Positions 15,949-23,931 of a stretch of 64,000 nt of DNA are shown here, piece after piece (the stretch's first letter is position 1; the number at the start of each line of letters is the position of its first letter). The position numbers were made by a program, and so were the translations under genes. This DNA is from a virus, in IMG/VR virus record IMGVR_UViG_3300010371_000036, positions 1-64,000 of that record; one strand, 5' to 3'. The notes beneath the pieces are model-generated. The model made no database searches. It had not been told where the DNA came from and saw nothing but the letters and a program-made list of their open reading frames with translations.

Positions 15949-16460
15949 CGGGGGCACTCCCGCGCGAGGTGCATCCCGCCCGGCTCGAGGTTCTTGAACT
16001 CCGGCGGGGCGCTCGGGGGCTCGATGCGCGCCAGGAGCAAGTCGAGGTCCTTGTCCTCGTAGTTCGTCGCGAGGAGGTCCCCGTCGTCGCGGAGCGCCTT
16101 GAGCAGCGACGCGAGCTGCACGTCGTCGTAACTCGCGAGGTCGCTCGTCCGGTTGTCGAGCGCCAAGATCTTCCGGGCCTGGCGCTCGGTGAGCGAGTGG
16201 AGCTCGACGGGGATCTTCTTCATCCCGAGCTCCTTCGCCGCCTTCCAGCGGTGGGAGCCGACGAGGATCTGATTCGTCTCCTGCCAGACGAACACCCGCC
16301 CGTAGAACCCGACCTCCTCGATGCTCCGCTTGATCGCCGGGACGTTCCCGCGCCGGGCGTTCTCCGGGTGGGGGGCGATTGCGTCGATCGCGACGACCTT
16401 CTTCACCCCCTCGAGGATCTGCGGGATAGGCGCCTTCGTCTTCTTCTCAGCTCTCGCCAT
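15930..16460 (-). CDS. ParB/Srx-domain protein with C-terminal zinc knuckle
   Basis: 176 residues. The ParB N-terminal domain is clear: VVAIDAIAPHPENARRG, IKRSIEEVGFYGRVFVW, ILVGSHRWKAAKELGM, IPVEL, RKILALDNRTSDLASYD. There is no helix-turn-helix as in centromere-binding ParB. The C-terminus has an ECPRCHFQF pair and an upstream His. Phage ParB/Srx proteins of this kind usually sit beside DNA methyltransferases and have been proposed to act in DNA modification. First gene of the modification run, just ahead of the chorismate mutase. Confidence 0.83.
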   Translation of the reverse strand: MARAEKKTKAPIPQILEGVKKVVAIDAIAPHPENARRGNVPAIKRSIEEVGFYGRVFVWQETNQILVGSHRWKAAKELGMKKIPVELHSLTERQARKILALDNRTSDLASYDDVQLASLLKALRDDGDLLATNYEDKDLDLLLARIEPPSAPPEFKNLEPGGMHLARECPRCHFQF

Positions 16461-16499
16461 GTGATTACGCTTCAGTCTGCTGCGCGGATACCCCCGTCG

Positions 16500-17072
16500 T
16501 CAACGTCCGAGGTAGAGGGCCGTCGCCCCGACCTCGCTCAGGCCGAAGCAGGCGATCGCCACCGCGTCGCACTCGTCGCTGTTGAACCGCGCCCCCGCGG
16601 CCCCGAACGCGAGCTGGACGGCGAGCTTCCGATCCGTCCCCCGGGGGATGACCCCGAGGAGCTGCTTCCGGACCATCGCCTCGGCGACCGGGTAGAGCGT
16701 GACGCCGTGCCGGCGCCGGAGCTCGAGGCGGATCGCCATCCCGAGCTCCGGGAGCTGGTGGGCGCCCGCCCCTCCGGCGTTGAAGCCGTAGTTCTCGACG
16801 AACCCGGCGACGCGACCGCCGCCCGGCTCGACCCGGAGCTGGTCGAGGAAGTCCCCGACGGCGCCGGCGATCGACTCGATCCGCGCACACCGCGCATCCT
16901 CGTACTCGAGGACCGAGAGCGCCTTCCGGTCCGGCGGCTTCGTCGGGTAGGACATCGTCCGGACCGAGGACCAGTCCCCGAGGAGCCAGTGGGGAGGGAG
17001 GAGCGCCGCCGCCGTGCGCGTCAGCGACGCGTCGACGCCGAGCACCCAGGGGAACCTCTCGCGGCGGCTCAC
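16500..17072 (-). CDS. RuvC-like Holliday junction resolvase
   Basis: 190 residues from GTG 17072 (GTGA overlap). RNase-H-fold acids: VLGVDASLTRTAAA (first Asp), VAGFVENYGFN (Glu), and SDECDAVAIACFG (last acidic pair). Also YPVAEAMVRKQLLG and DRKLAVQLAFG, as in RuvC-like resolvases. Expected to cut four-way junctions or branched replication intermediates before packaging. Confidence 0.78.
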   Translation of the reverse strand: MSRRERFPWVLGVDASLTRTAAALLPPHWLLGDWSSVRTMSYPTKPPDRKALSVLEYEDARCARIESIAGAVGDFLDQLRVEPGGGRVAGFVENYGFNAGGAGAHQLPELGMAIRLELRRRHGVTLYPVAEAMVRKQLLGVIPRGTDRKLAVQLAFGAAGARFNSDECDAVAIACFGLSEVGATALYLGR

Positions 17073-17497
17073 GGCTCGTACTTCGGGAGCTTCGGCGCGC
17101 CCGGGTCATAGGGCCCGCCCTTCGTCTCGAAGAAGAGCGTCGGCGCCTCGTCGTTCCGCGCGTAGCGGATGTAGGAGAGGAGCTCCCTCATCAGGTCGGA
17201 GCCGAGGACGGCCTGGAGCGCGATCCGCTCGATGGGGGAGACCGCCCGCTCGAGCGTCACGACGACGTGCTGCCGGCCCGGCTTCCCGCTCGGTGAGGGC
17301 CTCACCACGTAGGTGAGCGGGACGTGCTCCCGGAGCTTCGCGACGCGCTCGAGGAAGAACTCCCACGCCTCCGCGGAATCGATGTCGAGAAAGAGCTCGC
17401 GGGCGCGGGGCTTCACGACGACGCGGCCCTTCTTCTCGGCGTCGCTCTCCGCCTTCTCGAGGCGGTCGTAGCCACTCGTCGCTAGGTCGCTCGCCAT
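17069..17497 (-). CDS. Hypothetical protein
   Basis: 142 residues. Mixed fold: FLDIDSAEAWEFFLERVAKL, TYVVRPSPSGKPGRQHVVVTL, MRELLSYIRYARNDEAPTLFFETKG. The GKPGRQHVVV segment resembles primase- or nucleic-acid-binding regions such as AEP primase proteins, but I cannot confirm that. Overlaps the RuvC-like start (GTGA). Confidence 0.65.
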   Translation of the reverse strand: MASDLATSGYDRLEKAESDAEKKGRVVVKPRARELFLDIDSAEAWEFFLERVAKLREHVPLTYVVRPSPSGKPGRQHVVVTLERAVSPIERIALQAVLGSDLMRELLSYIRYARNDEAPTLFFETKGGPYDPGAPKLPKYEP

Positions 17498-17506
17498 GGC
17501 GCCCGC

Positions 17507-17734
17507 CTACGCCGCGCCCGGGGCGGTCTCGGCCCGGAGCTGGAAGCGCCAGCCCTCGGCCGTCAGCGTGTCCTCGAGCGCCTTCCGGAGGCGGAGGGCC
17601 TCGCGGATCGTCGCCGGCTGCGTCAGCGGCGCCCAGTAGAACTTCCCCGCCTCGTCGGCGTCGGCGCTCTCCCTCACGAGTTCGACGTCGACGACCCAGC
17701 GCTTCTTCGGCGGCTCCTGCTTCCTCTTCGACAT
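17507..17734 (-). CDS. Hypothetical protein
   Basis: 75 residues: basic start (SKRKQEPPKKRW), then VVDVELVRESADADEAGKFY and a helical part (REALRLRKALEDTLTAEGW). Preceded by the CGCGGCAT junction motif. No family recognised. Confidence 0.6.
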   Translation of the reverse strand: MSKRKQEPPKKRWVVDVELVRESADADEAGKFYWAPLTQPATIREALRLRKALEDTLTAEGWRFQLRAETAPGAA

Positions 17735-17752
17735 GTTCGACCGGATGCCGCG

Positions 17753-17935
17753 CTACGCGGGCGACCCGCCGTCGTCTTCCCAGCGCTGCTTCTCCAGATC
17801 CCGGAGCGCGATCTCCTCGAGGAACCCGCGGATCGTCCACGCGGTGCGCGGGAGGCGGTCCGCCGCCATCTCCAGCGTCTCCCCCTCCTCGCCCCGCATC
17901 ACGACGCCGGCGACCTTCGCCCATCGATTCTTCAC
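17753..17935 (-). CDS. Hypothetical protein
   Basis: 60 residues from GTG 17935, overlapping the SbcC-like stop (GTGA). The sequence MKNRWAKVAGVVMRGEEGET is followed by an acidic and basic helical end. The stop is followed at once by CGCGGCAT. No family recognised. Confidence 0.6.
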   Translation of the reverse strand: MKNRWAKVAGVVMRGEEGETLEMAADRLPRTAWTIRGFLEEIALRDLEKQRWEDDGGSPA

Positions 17936-19908
17936 GCGATGACCCTCACCGTCGAGCACCCGTCCTCCGAGACGATCTCGATCCTCCCGGGGAGGACCTC
18001 GAGCGTCTCCCGGTGGTGCGAGACGACGAGCGCCTGGGCGAACCCCGCCATCCGGAGGACCGCCGGCAGGTGCGACGCGAAGGCGACCCGGTTCGACGCA
18101 TCCATCTTCGCGGTCGCCTCGTCGATCGTCGTCGTCGCCCAGGCGCTCGCGCGGTCCTCGCGGAGCCAGCGGCTCGCCCCGAGCGAGACCGCGACCCCGC
18201 CGAAGTCGTCCGCCGCCCCGCTCCGCCGGCTCGGCGTGATGTCGAGCTTCTCGGCGAACTTCTGCCCGCGCTCCGCCCCGCACCGCGCGCAGGCGCGGAC
18301 CTTCCTCGAGGACGGGAACGCGGCGCCGCAGCCCCCGCAGGCGTCGGCGAGCCCACTCCCCTCCCGGGCCCAGGTGATCCGGACGCGGAGCGGGAGATGC
18401 TCGAGCTCGAACTCGTCGAGCATCTCGTTCGCGTACCCCTCGATCGTCCGGAGGATCCCCTCGGCGATCTCCCGGCGCGCCCGCTCGAAGACGACCGCCG
18501 CCGCCGCCGGGACGACGAGCGCCTCCTCGAGCCGGGCGATCTCCGCCCGCGCCGCCTCCGCGTTCCGGAGCGCGTCGGCCGCCAGCCGCCGCCTCGCGTT
18601 CGCGTCGGCGAGCCGTCGCGCCGCGTTCGCGTGCTCCGTCTGCGCCAGGGAGAGCTCAAGGTCCGCGTTCGCCGGCGCCGCCGCGGAGAGCTCCTCCCAG
18701 CGATCGCGCCGCGGCTTCAGCTCCTTCGCCGCCGCCCGGAGCTCGGAGAGGCGCCGCCGGTCCGCCGCCGGCGCCTGGAGCTCGGCGTCGATCTGCCGGA
18801 CCCGGAAGGTCGCCGCCGCGAGGGCGTCCGCGGCCCGTCGCAGGCGCCCCCGCGCGTTTTCCCCCCTGGCCCGGTTCCGGACCACCGACTCGGTCACGAA
18901 GCCCGCCGCGGGGCAGCCAGCGCCCGCCACGGGGCAGACGCCGTCGAAGCTCGCCCCCTCGACCCGAGCGACGGCCCCGGCGTCTGCCCGCGCGAGCGCC
19001 TCCTCCTCCGCGAGTGCGGGACGCTTAGCGACGAGCGCATCCCGCTCCTCGAGAAGCACCTTCTCCTTCGCTTCACCGTCCTTCAGGCGCGCGGCGAGCG
19101 CCTTCCCGCTCTCGACGACGGCGTCATAGCGCGCCGCGTCCCGCGCGAGCCCCTGGTGCTCTGCCACCTGCCCCGCCCGGGCGCGGGCCGCCTCGACCTT
19201 CTTCTGCGCCGCCTCCGCCTCCCGGGCGTAAGTCGCGATCACCGCGTCAAGCCCGGAAAGGAGCTCGGCGAAGTCCCCGGGGCCTAGGAGCTGCCGCGCC
19301 GCGTGCTCCGCGCCGGCGAGGTTCCCCCGCCAGCTCCCCTTCGCCCGCTCGATCTCCCCGCAGGCCGAGACCGACGCCGCCTGCGCCTCCTCGAGCGCCT
19401 CGAGGCCGAACCAGGCCGCGAACTTCTCGAGCCGCGGCGCCGGGTCCATCGTCAGGAGGTCGCTCATCTCGTCCTGCCGGAACGACCACGTCGCGGCGTC
19501 GTCGCGCGAGAGGCCGAGCAGCGCGTCGATCTTCTCCTGCGCCGCCCCCTGCGTCGCCCCGCGCTCCGGGTCGCCGGCGGGGAAGAAGAAGAGCTTCTCG
19601 GAGTCGGCGGCGGAGAGCCGGCGCTCGACCCGGTCGCCGGTCGAGAAGACGACCTCGACGTAGCCGCCCGACTCGCCGTGGGAGATCCAGTCCTTCTTCA
19701 GGCGGCAGTCGCGGGGGAGGCGGCCCGTCAGCGCGTAGTCGATCGCCTCGCAGAGCGCGCTCTTACCGAGCGCGTTGCTCCGCTTCTCGTTGCGCGCGTG
19801 CCGCGCATAGATCCCGTAGAGCTTCGGCTCGAGGTCGAGCGTCTGGACGCCCCGGAGGCACTTGAAGTTCGAGATCCTCAGCCGCGCGATCGTCAGCTCC
19901 GTCGACAT
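17932..19908 (-). CDS. SbcC/Rad50-like recombination ATPase subunit
   Basis: 658 residues. The N-terminus is LRISNFKCLRG with Walker A SNALGKS (44-50) and a Q-loop TWSFRQDEMSD. Long Ala/Glu/Arg coiled coil in the middle with a CPVAGAGCP apex, possibly zinc hook-like. Near the C-terminus a zinc ribbon (CGGCGAAF, then CARCGAERG) is inserted before Walker B TTTIDEATAKMD and the SHH switch. Partner of the nuclease at 21.1-21.9 kb. Likely processes DNA ends in recombination-dependent replication, like T4 gp46/gp47. Confidence 0.87.
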   Translation of the reverse strand: MSTELTIARLRISNFKCLRGVQTLDLEPKLYGIYARHARNEKRSNALGKSALCEAIDYALTGRLPRDCRLKKDWISHGESGGYVEVVFSTGDRVERRLSAADSEKLFFFPAGDPERGATQGAAQEKIDALLGLSRDDAATWSFRQDEMSDLLTMDPAPRLEKFAAWFGLEALEEAQAASVSACGEIERAKGSWRGNLAGAEHAARQLLGPGDFAELLSGLDAVIATYAREAEAAQKKVEAARARAGQVAEHQGLARDAARYDAVVESGKALAARLKDGEAKEKVLLEERDALVAKRPALAEEEALARADAGAVARVEGASFDGVCPVAGAGCPAAGFVTESVVRNRARGENARGRLRRAADALAAATFRVRQIDAELQAPAADRRRLSELRAAAKELKPRRDRWEELSAAAPANADLELSLAQTEHANAARRLADANARRRLAADALRNAEAARAEIARLEEALVVPAAAAVVFERARREIAEGILRTIEGYANEMLDEFELEHLPLRVRITWAREGSGLADACGGCGAAFPSSRKVRACARCGAERGQKFAEKLDITPSRRSGAADDFGGVAVSLGASRWLREDRASAWATTTIDEATAKMDASNRVAFASHLPAVLRMAGFAQALVVSHHRETLEVLPGRIEIVSEDGCSTVRVIA

Positions 19909-20009
19909 CTGCCCCTCACCACCGTGTAAGCCAGCGCCGCCGCCCCGAGCAGGACGAGCGCGCCGGCGACGAACGGAAGCGCCGCGGCCTCCGCGAGGAG
20001 GACCCTCAC
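19893..20009 (-). CDS. 38-residue membrane peptide
   Basis: GTG 20009 overlaps the upstream stop (GTGA). The product MRVLLAEAAALPFVAGALVL then LGAAALAYTVVRGRCRRS is a single hydrophobic helix with a basic C-terminus. It overlaps the SbcC-like start by 16 bases. Overlaps at both ends support it. Confidence 0.5.
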   Translation of the reverse strand: MRVLLAEAAALPFVAGALVLLGAAALAYTVVRGRCRRS

Positions 20010-20488
20010 GAGACGCCTACCCTCTCCATCACCAGCTCGACGAACGCGACGAGCTTCTCCCGGTCCGGGACGTTCGCGGCGCGCGCCAGGGCGACGACGA
20101 CGTCGCGGTGCCGCGCGTGCGGCCTCTTCTCCCGCAGCGGGAGGGCGACGAGCGCCTTCCTCCCCCGGTCGACCCGGACCGCGAGCGCGCCCGTCCCGGC
20201 GGCGACCTCCGCGACCCGGCGGACCTCCTCCTCCGGTACGCCCTCGGGCGGGGCGACCCAGACGATCGCGCCGTCGACGTCGAAGGGCGTCCGATCCCAG
20301 GCGTGGTGGCCGGGGCCGATCGTGACGAGCGGGACGGCCCCGACGACGGGCCGGGACTCGAGACGGAACCCGGGTTCCGTCCGCGGGGCGGGGAGGTCGC
20401 CGTCGAGGAGGTCGCTCTCGATCGGGGGGCCGAGCGTCTCGGAGAGGACCTCGATCCGGGGCGCCGGCTTCTTCGGCTTACGGGCCAT
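20006..20488 (-). CDS. Hypothetical protein
   Basis: 160 residues from ATG 20488, starting MARKPKKPAPRIEVLSETLG. The middle has DVDGAIVWVAPPEGVPEEEV and VRRVAEVAAGTGALAVRVDRG, an alpha/beta pattern. Palindrome copy 5 is in frame near residue 40 as TEPGFR, in a proline-rich linker. No family recognised. Confidence 0.65.
   Translation of the reverse strand: MARKPKKPAPRIEVLSETLGPPIESDLLDGDLPAPRTEPGFRLESRPVVGAVPLVTIGPGHHAWDRTPFDVDGAIVWVAPPEGVPEEEVRRVAEVAAGTGALAVRVDRGRKALVALPLREKRPHARHRDVVVALARAANVPDREKLVAFVELVMERVGVS
20362..20381. repeat. 20-bp palindrome, copy 5
   Basis: Perfect copy inside the 160-residue hypothetical gene, read as TEPGFR. Confidence 0.95.
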
Positions 20489-20714
20489 CGAGGAGCTCCA
20501 CCAGGCGGTCGCGGTACTTCTTCGCCTCCGCATCCTGGCTCACGGCGAGCTTCTCCAGGGTCTCGACGGTGATCGCCGCGACCCGGCTCCCCGGGAAGGA
20601 GAGCCGGAGGAGCCCCGCGATCATCCGGTACGTGTCCCGGCTCCCCTCGCGTAAGCCGAGATCGTAGGAGATCGCCCCGAGCGCCTTCTCCCGCTCCGTC
20701 ATCTCGGCCGGCAT
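20478..20714 (-). CDS. Hypothetical protein
   Basis: 78 residues from ATG 20714 (TGATG overlap), all helical: MTEREKALGAISYDLGLREG, RMIAGLLRLSFPGSRVAAI, KLAVSQDAEAKKYRDRLVEL. No family recognised. Confidence 0.62.
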   Translation of the reverse strand: MPAEMTEREKALGAISYDLGLREGSRDTYRMIAGLLRLSFPGSRVAAITVETLEKLAVSQDAEAKKYRDRLVELLDGP

Positions 20715-21133
20715 CAGAGGACCCCCGCTCTCTGGAGCGTCGAGCGCGCGAGCTCGTAGGCCCCGGGCACGTTCCACGACCGCGAGAGACCGCTCGGGTG
20801 GGGGAGGAAGACGAAGGTCCGGGGCCCGGAGTCGTCGACCACGTTCTCCGCGAACGTGAACCCGAACGCGCTCTGGACCTTCGCGCCGAGGAGGACGAAG
20901 GCGCCGACCTTGCGCTCGGCGAGGAGCTCGAGGGCCCGGGCACGCGCCTCCCGGATCCGCCACGGGCCGGCGCAGAGGTTCGCCCGGTCGAAGCGGGAGA
21001 TGTAATCCCGGATCCCCAGACCCATCACGAGCCGGCAGAGGCGACCGCCGGCGGAGTTCTCCGGAGCCGGGTAGAGCGCGTAGCGCGGATCGCTCCCGTA
21101 CGGGTTCGACTCGCCGACGAGGAGGGGCTTCAT
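20714..21133 (-). CDS. Uracil-DNA glycosylase superfamily protein
   Basis: 139 residues. The N-terminal LLVGESNPYGSDP resembles the GE-P-G substrate loop of the family, FDRANLCAG follows, VGAFVLLGAKVQSAFG is the central strand-loop, and FLPHPSGLSRSWN carries the His-Pro-Ser catalytic loop. It fits the fold but is too divergent to name a family. Possible base-excision or anti-uracil role; sequence alone does not prove activity. Confidence 0.6.
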   Translation of the reverse strand: MKPLLVGESNPYGSDPRYALYPAPENSAGGRLCRLVMGLGIRDYISRFDRANLCAGPWRIREARARALELLAERKVGAFVLLGAKVQSAFGFTFAENVVDDSGPRTFVFLPHPSGLSRSWNVPGAYELARSTLQRAGVL

Positions 21134-21136
21134 CGA

Positions 21137-21871
21137 TCAGATCTCCGCGATGAGGAACCGGGGCTCGTTCTTCGCCTCGCCGCGCGTCAGGCGGGCGAGG
21201 GCGCCGGGGACGACGACACCCCCGGGTGTCATCTGCGGCGTATGGAAGTGGCCGCAAAACTTCGCCCACCCCGGCGGAACGACGTCGAGCGGGAACGGGA
21301 CGGCGCGGCCGCGGGGCATCTCGAGCGTCTCCTCGCCCTCCAGCGCCCCGGGGATGTACGTCGCGTGCGCGAGGACGACGCCGGTCCGCCGAATATTCAT
21401 CGGCTGGTCTCCCCACTTCGCGACCTCCCTCAAGAGGCACTCCCGCATGTCGTAGCCCCCGGAGACCGGCGGGTACGGTAGGGCGAGGACCTGGACGTCG
21501 TCGAAGAGGAAGCTCCCCCCAGACTCGAAGAGCGTGACGAGGTTCCACGGGTCGCGTGCGAGAGCGCGGAGGGGCGAGAGTGTCGTCCGCCCCCGCCCGT
21601 TCTGGTCGACGTCGTGATTCCCCGCGAGGAGGACGCTCCGCTTCCTCTCACGCGTGACCCGGAGCACGAGCTCGAGGAGGAGCTCGACGCCACGGGCGAC
21701 CTCCGGGCCGTCTTCCGGGTCGCAGAGGTCACCGAGGAACGCCCAGACGTCGGCACGCGAGTCGAGGAGCGCGTCGACCGTCTGGTGAGCGGCGCGGGAG
21801 ATCTCGTCGAACCGGTCGACGCCGAGCGTCCGGCGGTCCGTGTGCAGGTCCGAGCAGAGGACGAGCTTCAC
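21137..21871 (-). CDS. SbcD/Mre11-like metallophosphoesterase nuclease
   Basis: 244 residues. Calcineurin-type motifs in order: SDLHTDR, FLGDLCDPEDG, LLAGNHDVDQ, VLAHATY, CGHFHTPQ. Length fits phage gp47-type nucleases without the long C-terminal extension. Pairs with the SbcC-like ATPase a few genes downstream to resect DNA ends. Confidence 0.87.
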   Translation of the reverse strand: MKLVLCSDLHTDRRTLGVDRFDEISRAAHQTVDALLDSRADVWAFLGDLCDPEDGPEVARGVELLLELVLRVTRERKRSVLLAGNHDVDQNGRGRTTLSPLRALARDPWNLVTLFESGGSFLFDDVQVLALPYPPVSGGYDMRECLLREVAKWGDQPMNIRRTGVVLAHATYIPGALEGEETLEMPRGRAVPFPLDVVPPGWAKFCGHFHTPQMTPGGVVVPGALARLTRGEAKNEPRFLIAEI

Positions 21872-22071
21872 GACTCCTCCTCGACGAACTGGCAGCTCCC
21901 GCAGGTGTTCCCGTTCCAGTCGCGGATCTTCATCGCCGGGAACGGGCCAGCGTCGATCTCCGCGTTCGTGAGCCGCGCGACGGCGAGCGCGACCTCCCGG
22001 AGCGCGGACGCGACGTGGCGCGGCTCGGTCATCCCGTCGTTCCCCAGCTCGATCGTCAGGACGAACTTCAC
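21868..22071 (-). CDS. Hypothetical protein with CxxC
   Basis: 67 residues from GTG 22071 (GTGA overlap). KFVLTIELGNDGM strand, helical middle, and a C-terminal NTCGSCQFVEEES end that could bind metal. No family recognised. Confidence 0.62.
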   Translation of the reverse strand: MKFVLTIELGNDGMTEPRHVASALREVALAVARLTNAEIDAGPFPAMKIRDWNGNTCGSCQFVEEES

Positions 22072-22409
22072 GGCTTCACCTCGCGCTCGACGCCCGAGTG
22101 AAGCGGGCAACCCTTATCCCGGCATCCTCCGGACCCGGGGAGGACCTTCTGAGCCTCCCGGCTCGCCTCCGCGGCGCTCTCGTCGGAGACATTCGAGAGC
22201 TCGTGGTACCCGGCGACCGAGTAGCCGATCATCTGGTAGAAGTCCTCCCAGTCCGCCTGGGAGAACGCATCCGGCGGGACGAGCCCGTCGATCCCCGCGA
22301 GCTGATTCAGACCGAACCCCCGCTTCTGGGCCTCGTCGAAGAGGCGACTCACGATCACGTTCTTCTCGAACCGGATCGTCCCCCGCGGGTCGACGACTAT
22401 CTTCCGCAT
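22068..22409 (-). CDS. Hypothetical protein
   Basis: 113 residues, MRKIVVDPRGTIRFEKNVIV start, helical centre (FSQADWEDFYQMIGYSVAGY), C-terminal GGCRDKGCPLH cysteine pair. Preceded by the CGCGGCAT junction motif. The DWEDFYQMIGYSV-type centre is widespread in phage small proteins, but I cannot give a function. Confidence 0.65.
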   Translation of the reverse strand: MRKIVVDPRGTIRFEKNVIVSRLFDEAQKRGFGLNQLAGIDGLVPPDAFSQADWEDFYQMIGYSVAGYHELSNVSDESAAEASREAQKVLPGSGGCRDKGCPLHSGVEREVKP

Positions 22410-22433
22410 GGCGGGGGAGATGCCGCGCCGGCT

Positions 22434-22706
22434 CTAGCGGCTCTTCCCGCCGTCGATGACGAAGAGCCCCCCGCCCTTCCTCGACGGCTTCTTCCCGCCG
22501 GCGGGCGGGCCGAGGAGCGGGCGCCGGCGGTCGTAGGCGACGACCTCCCCGCGGTGCCCCTTCGTCCCGCAGCACAGGCCGTCGCGCCCCTCGAACCGCG
22601 CCGAGTCTACGGCCGCCTTCTCGCTCGCGAGAACCTTGAACGCGCCGCAGTCGAAGAGGACGAGGTAGAGGCTCGGCCACGGCCGGAGCCTCTTCATCGT
22701 GGCCAT
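22434..22706 (-). CDS. Hypothetical protein
   Basis: 90 residues from ATG 22706 (TGATG overlap with the RecA stop). YLVLFDCGAFKVLASEKAAV, DGLCCGTKGHRGEVVAYDRR and a basic Gly-rich end. Translationally coupled to RecA. No family recognised. Confidence 0.62.
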   Translation of the reverse strand: MATMKRLRPWPSLYLVLFDCGAFKVLASEKAAVDSARFEGRDGLCCGTKGHRGEVVAYDRRRPLLGPPAGGKKPSRKGGGLFVIDGGKSR

Positions 22707-23887
22707 CACGTCCCTCCAACGACATCGGCGCGGACCTCGTGGCCGAACTTCTTCCGGCACGCCGCCTCGATCGCGTCGAGGACCTCCGGCTTCGCCTTCT
22801 CGAGGAACTTGTTCTTGCCCTGCCAGCGGTGCCCGCCGAAGGAGAGCCAGGAGCCGCGGAGAGCGATCACCTCGAGCTGGAGGCCGAGCATCATCAGGTC
22901 CCGCGCCCGGTCGAAGCCGGGGGGCGTCAGCCGGCCGTTCGAGGTCGAAAACCACGACGTCTCGACCTCGCGCTCCCGGGCGCTCACCTTCGTCTTGTGG
23001 ATCTCGACGACGTGGAGCTCCCCGACGACGGGGCTCTTGTAGCCCTCGGTCCCCTCGCTCTCATGGATCATCTTCGCGTGCGCGATCCGGATATCGAGGC
23101 TCGCGTCGTAGTAGAGCGACGCGCCGCCGGTCGTCACCCAGTCGCGGCCGTACTTCCGGTCGTCGGCGGTCGCGTTCTTGTCCTTCGCCTCCCGGGCGAT
23201 GAACGCGATCGCGCAGCCCGTACGGCTCATCAGGGGGACGAGTCGGTCGAGCCACGCCTTGTTCATCGCCGCGCGGATCATCCCCGCGGCGCCGGAGAAG
23301 CCGTCGATCGACCCCTTCTCGTGCTCCGCGGCGTGCTTCTTCATCCGCTCGAGGATGTTCTGCGGCGTCAGCTTCCCGATCGAGTCGACGCCGAAGAGGC
23401 ACGTCGTCTCCGGCGGGATGTCCCCCTTCTTCCGCGCCTCGGCGACGCCCTCGGCAATCCGCTCGACGTCGTCGACCGCCTGCTCGTAGCTCTCCGGCCG
23501 CGAGGCGATGAGACGCGGGTCGTCGACGTACGACCCGAGGAGCTCCTCGAGCCATGGCGCCGGCGTCGTGTGCTCCGCGTCGATCGGCGCGTAGATGTGC
23601 CCCCGGCGGAGGAAGGAGAGCCCGAGCCCGTGGAGGAACGTCGTCTTGCCGAACCCGCTCTCGCCGTGGATCATGGCGATGCGGTCGATCGGCCAGCCGC
23701 CGACGCGGAGCTTCCAGTCGACGTGGGGGAAGATCGTCGGCACCGCCCGGACGCGGCGGAGGACCTCGCGCGCCGGGCGGAAGCTCTTACTCTTCGCCGC
23801 GATCTCCGCGAACGCCTTCGCGTTCGGCCGGCTCACGCTCTCCGGCGCGAACTCCGCCGCCGTCTCCTCCTTCGACCGCCTTGCCAT
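22706..23887 (-). CDS. recA-like: RecA-like recombinase
   Basis: 393 residues. Walker A GESGFGKT (75-82), Walker B region TCLFGVDSIGKL, and a RecA-like core with ASLYYDASLDIRIAH and WFSTSNGRLTPPGFD. Phage RecA/UvsX-type strand-exchange protein, next to the SSB-like gene and the SbcCD pair, so recombination-dependent replication is likely. The N-terminus MARRSKEETAAEF resembles the start of the 452-residue protein upstream (MARRPKNELGAEL). Confidence 0.82.
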   Translation of the reverse strand: MARRSKEETAAEFAPESVSRPNAKAFAEIAAKSKSFRPAREVLRRVRAVPTIFPHVDWKLRVGGWPIDRIAMIHGESGFGKTTFLHGLGLSFLRRGHIYAPIDAEHTTPAPWLEELLGSYVDDPRLIASRPESYEQAVDDVERIAEGVAEARKKGDIPPETTCLFGVDSIGKLTPQNILERMKKHAAEHEKGSIDGFSGAAGMIRAAMNKAWLDRLVPLMSRTGCAIAFIAREAKDKNATADDRKYGRDWVTTGGASLYYDASLDIRIAHAKMIHESEGTEGYKSPVVGELHVVEIHKTKVSAREREVETSWFSTSNGRLTPPGFDRARDLMMLGLQLEVIALRGSWLSFGGHRWQGKNKFLEKAKPEVLDAIEAACRKKFGHEVRADVVGGT

Positions 23888-23931
23888 GCGAACCTTCCTC
23901 GGTTACGAATTCGCTATTCGATATCCCTACT

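Noticed and set aside
15930-16460. Plasmid- or phage-partition ParB with the palindrome as parS
   Set aside because: No ParA gene is adjacent and the protein lacks a helix-turn-helix. The idea cannot be excluded for another protein but is not supported here.
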